NCBI GenBank assembly: GCA_037893245.1
Contig: JBAIAA010000450.1
Coordinates: 186,001 to 250,000 of the forward strand
DNA length: 64,000 nucleotides
From: Crossaster papposus
Lineage: Eukaryota; Echinodermata; Asteroidea; Velatida; Solasteridae
Direction: 5' to 3'
Made by a program: the position numbers and the translations under genes. The notes under the pieces are model-generated. The model saw only the letters and a program-made list of their open reading frames with translations. It made no database searches and was not told the origin of the DNA. Below are positions 57,437 to 64,000 of this stretch, in pieces (positions within the stretch are counted from its first letter, which is position 1; each line of letters starts with the position of its first letter).

Positions 57437-57809
57437 TTAAAGGTAAAATACACCATTTGCAGATATCGAAATTTTTACTACCGAATTATTAAGAAATATC
57501 TTATTAATTTTAAAGTAAATAATGATTCTAGACATCCAGCAAAATGATTATGCTATAGATATCCCGTAATTATCCTGAATAATAGAATTTTATAAATAAA
57601 ACGGTGATCGCGAAAAAAACAAAAATAACATAAGAATATTCTGCTCGACGCCTGTGAAAACAAACGCTGCTTTCAGTAATTTTATCGGCATCAATGGCTG
57701 TAAAACTTCCGACAAGTCAGTTAAACGACATTGACTATAAAATACAACCCCCTAAATCTACCCATTCATGATAATTCAAGCAATTACCAATGGTGTATCC
57801 TACCTTTAA
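57437..57809. mobile_element. TTAA-flanked non-autonomous element
   Basis: The left end is TTAA then AGGTAAAATACACCATTTGC. The right end is CAATTACCAATGGTGTATCC then TACCTTTAA. These are inverted repeats with several differences, each abutting TTAA. The GGTAATT/AATTACC core and TTAAAGG edge are shared with 47257-47651, so the two look like different families of one superfamily. AT-rich interior, no transposase. Confidence 0.8.
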
Positions 57810-58129
57810 CTGTTCGGAACGTCGAGTTCAAGACACACAACTCTGAAAGATTTATACACACAATCGTGAATTTGTATCACTGACGTATTTCAGTCCCCTT
57901 GTACCTATAAGATCACTGAATGCCACCACGAAATTGAACCTTGAAATCACGTATTTGTACATGTACATGTACATGTGTATTTACATTCTCTGTCTCGGTG
58001 ATGACTTTTAAAAGCCAAGTGATACAATAAACTTTAAAAACACGATGACAACGAAAAACCACAAAAAGGACAAACCAAACAACCCCAAAGGTGTCAGTAA
58101 AACCAAACAAAGTCTCCATCAAGATTCTC
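57810..58129. other. Spacer
   Basis: It contains (GTACAT)n near 57957-57975, a self-complementary hexamer run. No gene. Confidence 0.5.
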
Positions 58130-58470
58130 TTCAAGAAACAAATTGCTCAGTTCTCGGTGATGCCCTACATCTTTAACCTCGCCCAGCGTCTGACCGCAAA
58201 CCGCTTACTAGCAATCCCAGCTGAGAGTCGTGGGCCGAAAACTGCAGGGCGTTACGCCATAATTAACAACTTGTCTAAAGGCCGGTAGTTGATGATAGGA
58301 CCGCCAGACCCCTTCGCTAATTAACGACCTGCTATAATCGCCGTACCGGTCAATACGCGATAACGTTATGAAATGAGAAACAGCACCGGCTATCGCAATC
58401 AATTTGACTCGGGGCCGGGGGTCACCGGTTAGGGCGTCTGTGTTTTGGGTTCAGGGACCTTAGGGTCGCG
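58130..58470. promoter_or_regulatory. Candidate cis-regulatory island
   Basis: A repeat-free, GC-richer segment with GCCATAATTAACAAC and TCGCTAATTAACGACC (paired TAATTA homeodomain words), ATCCCAGCTGAGAG (E-box CAGCTG) and CGATAACG. The two TAATTAAC words about 60 bases apart are the notable feature. No coding frame of interest. Confidence 0.28.
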
Positions 58471-60858
58471 TTTTGCGGGCCGATCAGCTACTCATCAGGC
58501 AAAGTGCAAGCTGAGTGGTGAAACCATAGAGAAATGGGTGAACCCATGAACTGTGTGCCTTGCACCATGACTGACTACCGTGTCCCATGATGGGAAGTGA
58601 ACATGCTGCAGAGAATTAGAGGTGATGAAATGGGTTGATAACGAAACAATGTAAAAAGCGCTGGTCAAAATGGGTTGGTATTTTTCCCATAAAAACAATG
58701 TTGCTGGTAAAAATGCCATCTTCCGGAATCTTTCCAATAACTGGTCAGTTTTCACCTGAATTATTAACCAACAAAGTGGTAAATTAATACCAAATTTATG
58801 TAGATAACAGTTGCCCGGTTACGTTTGCCCATTTTTAAAAAAAGTGTATGCTTGCTGGCATAAGATAAAAATGTCATCAATATTAAAGGTTGTGCAAATG
58901 ATCCCTGGAGATTCGCACCCGCGTTAGTGCATGGAAGGCAAGGGACGCACTGTGACGTTGCTTCAGGCCGACTCATCCTGACTCCAGCTATATAGACCTA
59001 CATTCCATGTCCGTGTATTGAGGATGTAAAGCATACTTCTCATATCGACGTAAAGAAACGCAAACTAAAACGTAAACAGGACCTAAACTCACAAAAGAGA
59101 ATTACCGGATTGGCAAACAACTTGTCTTATAATGCACGTAGCTTTTTTTATGAACATAACCAATTGTGCTCAAACCGTTCTCAGTCACTGCGAATGCTTC
59201 CATAATGAAGTTGTGTAAGATGTTGACGAATCATGATGTCACATTTTGAGTTTGAAAAATACCACCAGGAGCTTGCAGACTAATAGATCAAGTGGATATA
59301 AAACACTAACGTCTCAGTTCCTTCTCAGTATAAATGTAAGGAAACAGACAGCTTTTGGCGGGAACTAAACCCATTTAGCGATTGAGCAGCGTCTTGGGCT
59401 GAAGTCTTGAGGTTTCGTTTGAACACCGTGTCGCTTGTCAACTTTGTTCAGTCTCGAAATCAATTTGAGTGTGCTTCCTTTGCTAAACTCGCACAGTCAT
59501 TTTATAATTCTCGGCAATAACCAGTCAAGGTACCAGCTGCATTTGTGGGCACGGTGAATGCTATAGACTGTGACTTTTGACTATTAATTATGAAGCCAAT
59601 GCTATTGTTATATCAGTCCCATCACGAGTTGGTCATTTTTGTGCGGATTGCGCAGCGATGCTCCGCGCGGTGTAAAACATCTTCTGTCTGCAGTCCATAA
59701 CGCGGAGGTTTCGGCTAGCGTGGCTTATCATCCACGGGTGTTGATAGCCGCTTGCCTGGCGTTTTGTAAACGCAGAAGAAAGATCGGGCGCCATAGGAGA
59801 AGACATGGCTAAAAGAATTGTCTCGTCTGATAGGACCTCATCCGCGTTAGGTGTGTACAGATGTGTGGGAAGATGGAGCCTATACAAAAAGGGTCGCGTA
59901 TCCTGACTCACGTATTGGGCCTCATTTTATTGAGGGATATAAGAAAGATGGCGGGGTGGGTTTATGTGTTATCCACGTTTAGTATTCAATAAACTAGTCT
60001 TTAAAACCAGGCTTAATATTAACATCTGTGATTTGATATTTTCTTCTGTCTCGTACTGGTTGACAATGAGCTGTTTTCTGTTTTATATTTCACAATAACA
60101 AGTCACCCTTTTCTATCCAAACAAGGCCTTAATATTGTTCGCGAATTATCGTCCGCTATTTCAAGTAATCATGGGAGTTTCCATCCTGCCTACCGACATT
60201 TTACAACTAGTCATCACACACCAATAAACCCCAACTCCCAACCTTTAAACCTGCTATAAACCCCACACCACATTCCCTACTGAAATCAAAGCATTGAAGT
60301 ATACTAATTCTAAGCATTTTAATCTTGGTCAATCAATGAATTTCGAAGCAAGTGCTGCCACGAATTTTTATCTCCAACGTACTTTCTAAAAGGGTTCACG
60401 CCTCTCGTTTACGAGCACCGTAAACTCGCGGGTAAACACTGGGCACACGACGGGAGCGGGCTGGCAGAGCTGTCGGTAAACTTTCATGGCGTCTTGGTAT
60501 CGCTCTAAATCCCATTCTGCCTCGGTAGTTTAAACTGGAGAACAAGAAATTGAAAACGTTGAAATTAATGATGTGGTTATTGCCATCGTTTTAGACAACC
60601 AAACGGGGTTCAATGGAGTGGGTAGGATTGACCAAAATGTACTGCCGACGCAATTAATAGTTTATGTGCCTGGAAGCAGACATTTGCCGGCGATTCGTTT
60701 GTCCTAGTTTTTTTAGTGCCAAAAAGTGCAGCCTGTACTAACGATGACCTCTGAAAAACATGGAATAACAAAATATCGACTTTAACCGTAGACTTTAAAA
60801 CACTCTCTCTGTAGCTCTGCACTAGTCAAGCTCCTTCAGATTACACACCGTTATCTCT
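58471..60858. other. Gene-free spacer
   Basis: AT-rich to balanced sequence with no recognised gene or repeat family. AAAATGGGTTG with nearby TTTTTCCCAT occurs near 58666, resembling a word at 33339. Confidence 0.4.
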
Positions 60859-60926
60859 CAATAGGAGGGCGCTGTTTGATTTGGGTAAAGTCTTTTGTAT
60901 TTACCCAAACGAGCGCCCTCCTATTG
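60859..60926. repeat. Inverted repeat (hairpin) with CAATAGGAGGGCGCT arms
   Basis: CAATAGGAGGGCGCT at the left and AGCGCCCTCCTATTG at the right are perfect inverted repeats of 15 bases. Inside them, TTTGGGTAAA and TTTACCCAAA pair as well. The whole is about 68 bp and could form one long stem. A related GGGGGCGCTATTC word follows at 60989. Confidence 0.85.
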
Positions 60927-63784
60927 TGTCAGCCATACCTCAAAAAGGCTAATCTTCGACTCAAACAAGGCACCCATATCAAACTCTAGGGGGCGCTATT
61001 CAAATATCCCCAAACACATGCAACCATGCGCGTTTTACGCCCCTTCCCGTTTGGAGAAAAACAAGTGCCGGCATTGTTGCGTCATCAAATGAAAGCATTT
61101 ATTCTTGAAGATATGTTTCACCATTTGCTATATTTTTGAAAAAGTACCATCACTGCTATTTAACATCTATTTTCAATTCAGTCGAATGCGTAAACAATTC
61201 TCCCCTCGACCCAAATTTATGTTCGCCTAATGGCGTCATGCACCTCCTCTGATTAATTCATTGTAATATACACGCCCACCAATAGCCCCGTGATTCATCA
61301 ACAATGTCGCATCAAGCCACAAATAGAGGGACGTTAACACGTATATGTTTAACACACGTTGACAAGTATATGTCTTTTGTATCATCCATCATTTATTTAT
61401 ATTAATATGCAAAAACGTAATATCACCGGAAAGGAAGGGGTTATACCAAATGAAAGCTTATTGTCCTGGACTTTCCAACTCTATTTTTATTTCTTTTGCG
61501 ACTTTATCACCTTTTCCTGGAGCAGGTCACATAGCCTTGCCAGGAATGTATTTCGAGTCAATGTCCCTGGAACATTTGAGGAGGGAGGGGGGGGGGGTGT
61601 CGTTAAGACCAATGTGATTTACAGCTTTCTTTCCTGGCATTATTTCCGCACGGACATTCCGGACTTCTTATTTCAGCTTTTTGGCTCGCCGACAAGAAGG
61701 TGTCAAAGCGCCCATCTCATAATTGATCGCCGTGGCTTGCCGGCCTACTTCTCCTCCGCAACCCGCTCCAAACCCGGCCCACCTGTTTGGGATTTCACCG
61801 ACGCGTAGTCCAGATCAACATACGATTTCAATTTCGGTAAACATTAATATGTTGCATTTTGTTTTAACCCTCAGTTAAAACGGCGTTCGTTTTCAACCGG
61901 CGTCGGGCAGTGGTTCTTATGTTGTTCTTGTTTTTCGTTCGCGATCGCCGTCAGGAATAAGTCAGTTCGGTACCTCGATGAAGTTGCCAAGGTCAAAGGT
62001 TATCTGGGATAAAACCGGTGACGTCATGTCACGCCATAGTTATACGCAACTTGCATTAAAATTGTAATTTACACGCGAGCATCCCGTGCGACCACCTGGC
62101 GCGTCCATACACGCACGCCTTAGCTATCCCAAATGACCCTTGACCCATACTATTGTACACATGCGCAGTTAAAATACCGAGCTGGCTTATTACACTGGTT
62201 GTCTTACGTCGTACTTGCGTATAAATCTGATATTCAAATGCTTCTCAGAACGCAGAGCGTCATTACCAGTTTTGTAATCATTCCTCTTTTTTTTTTTAGT
62301 TAATGACATTCTAAACAGGGTCGACAGTAATAAAGATTTTGTTCGGAAGTTCGGAACCTAAAACAAAGTACATAAATTAAAATGCTGCTTTCACATCTAC
62401 ACTGAATTACTCGCAATGTGTTTACTTTAAACCAGAGGAAAAAAAGATGAATGAAATGGATGTAACTTGATGCTGAAAACACACATCAGAAGGTGGGAAA
62501 CGTCCGCAACCAGTGTAACGAGTCAACCCGACCGAGGCGGTCACCAGAGCCTCAGAAGGCGGGAGATTCACACCGATCGTCGGCCAGGGGTGTCACAGAG
62601 AGATCATTCTTTCCCGCGTTCAAACTCATCTCGTAAAATTGGCGGGAAGAGGTGTGTACCTACGGTGTTTTCTCGCCGTTTTTTGTCGCCTCGGAATGCG
62701 ACCTTCCGATTTATTTTTAATTGGTAGGAAAAGGCGTTTCGTATTTCTATTTTATTCTTTTCTTTAAAAAAGGGGAGTATTCGTATGTTAGATCTGTGCT
62801 GAGTAATTTAATTTGATTGTCATACCCACTTAGTATTATTATCACATTATCCCGTTTGTGGTTTTCAGTGTCATGAACTAGTTCTTACTAGTTCTTAAAT
62901 TTTTAACGTGATTTGTTTTAAATATAGTTATGAAAAATATATACTGCACTATTAAAATAATACGTTTTATTTGCCTGTAGCGCTATCTTTAAAATAAACT
63001 CGGACAGGTGCAACTCCCTCCCCCCACATCTCCTCAAAAAGTGTTGCCATATTTAATGCCGATATTTACACCCTATGAACAATTCACTCTTAAACGAGTC
63101 AGTTTTCATTCTACGTCATGCACTGTCAGAATGTACAAAACAAGGCAGATAGATCGACTTCTCCCCAGGCGATTGTGTGGGTTCCGACCCCATGAATCAC
63201 ATGAAAAAGATGTAGCATGTCATTAGTTAAAATGTGTTCGGATTGTTTTAGACATTCAGGATACACATCACGTAGCTGGGCACATGAAACCCATTACGTG
63301 CGGTAAAATAGCGGAGAGTTTTGGGCCCAAGGTGCAGTACATTATATCATACACAGCATTGGCATGTGAATGATGAGGTGACGGAAGAGGGCGCTCTTTA
63401 CATCCGGGCCAGGCCCGTGATTTGCATGACGTGACAGAGCTTGTCGGCGTAAAATGGATCTCCTGCGCCATCTGCCATTTTGTATTGTTAGAGCGTAGTA
63501 TTTTTGGGCGCTGTAAGATTAATGGTCTTGCATGTTTGTTTTCTCCTTAGCCACAAATCCACGACAAACGACAATGAACGATGTCGTTTCCTCCTTCGAC
63601 TGTGACAACAAAGTCAACTATACGTATAATGTCAAAAATGTTAAAGATGGGGGAGGGACATTTCCGGATTCTTGATTCGTAAATCGAACTTCTTTCTGGT
63701 GATGAAACCAATTAGGAACCCTAAAAAGCGCTCTGTGCCTGAAGAAGCATGCAGAGAGAAGACTATCAGATGTTACAGGTTTGT
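60927..63784. other. Gene-free spacer
   Basis: It contains a short G-run (61587-61597), the second copy of the 53311 repeat (62152-62197) and GC-richer parts at 61700-62110 and 62490-62710. A 149-codon plus frame (61359-61808) shows no recognisable domain. No gene called. Confidence 0.4.
62152..62197 (+). repeat. Short interspersed repeat, copy 2
   Basis: Matches 53311-53357 on the same strand (see that entry). Confidence 0.7.
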
Positions 63785-63942
63785 TGTTTAAGGGGTGGGA
63801 GGAAAACCCTATAAACATTTTAAGGAAAACCCGCAACCTGGCATTTAGGAACTGAAAACTCAATCCACATATTGGCCCAGGCGGGATTCAAACCCGGATC
63901 ACAGCGGTGAAAGGCGAGTAAAGAACTGTTGTGCCAACCTGA
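63785..63942 (-). mobile_element. SINE copy on the minus strand
   Basis: Read on the minus strand, it has GTCAGGTTGGCACAACAG, B-box GGGTTTGAATCC, then CCGCCTGGGCCAATATGTGG, ATTGAGTTTTCAG and GGGTTTTCCTCCCACCCC. These correspond in order to the SINE at 11254-11556 (ATCCGGCCTGGGCCAATATG, ATTGGGTTTTCAG, GGGGTTTTCCTCCCACC). The GGCGTTAAACCC...ACTCACTC tail is missing, so this copy is truncated or diverged at its 3' end. Confidence 0.85.
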
Positions 63943-64000
63943 CTAATAATATACGGACTAGTGCTTAGGACTTTACTATGCGGATTAATTGCGTGTTGAT

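Noticed and set aside
57957..57975. (GTACAT)n as an operator-like palindrome
   Set aside because: Simplest reading is a short self-complementary microsatellite.
61359..61808. 149-codon plus-strand open frame
   Set aside because: Includes a poly-glycine from the G-run at 61587 and lacks any domain-like pattern.

Overview
This is a eukaryotic (metazoan) genomic window, AT-rich and largely non-coding. It carries one clear protein-coding locus: the main coding exon of an Sp-family zinc-finger transcription factor of the Sp6-9 (Sp8/Sp9) subgroup at 6135-7559 on the + strand. The exon has an SP box, a Buttonhead (Btd) box, three C2H2 fingers and a serine-rich tail. The intron-containing gene, the long AT-rich spacers, a tRNA-derived SINE and many small fold-back elements point to an invertebrate animal. 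A marine invertebrate deuterostome, most likely an echinoderm such as a sea star, is my best guess. It rests on the general look of the repeat families from memory and is not proven here.

Layout. Positions 1-6134 are upstream or intronic DNA of the Sp gene. They hold poly-C/poly-G tracts, one fold-back element (2311-2555), a CRE-bearing GA-rich stretch (5041-5215) and the splice acceptor at 6134. The first coding exon, expected to encode a few residues before the SP box, was not identified and may lie upstream of the window. The stop codon at 7557-7559 is followed by about 3 kb of AT-rich DNA that looks like a long 3' UTR with two polyadenylation-signal candidates (7971 and 10504). From about 10.5 kb to 64 kb I find no convincing coding gene.

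That 53-kb gene-poor stretch contains two kinds of material. The first is mobile-element debris: a SINE with an 11-bp target duplication (11254-11556) and a second reverse-strand copy (63785-63942); at least five copies of a fold-back family with GGGCCCAATTTCAT-type or GCTTAGCA-type ends; TTAA-flanked elements at 47257 and 57437 with relatives at 43182 and 44696; a large hairpin element at 38555 with a half copy at 56321; a fold-back element with repeated arms at 19877-20394; and smaller ones at 50471 and 51033. The second is a set of relatively GC-rich, repeat-poor islands with homeobox-, GATA-, SOX- or T-box-like words (for example near 22.6, 28.1, 30.9, 32.1, 46.1, 48.6, 51.5, 52.5 and 58.2 kb). 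These are candidate cis-regulatory modules of a developmental gene, but their function cannot be shown from sequence alone.

There is no operon, CRISPR array, rRNA or convincing tRNA. Most short open frames elsewhere look like chance. The most unusual signals are the fold-back/hairpin structures, including a perfect 20-bp inverted repeat at 39483-39527 and a pair of near-identical palindromes at 39953-39989.
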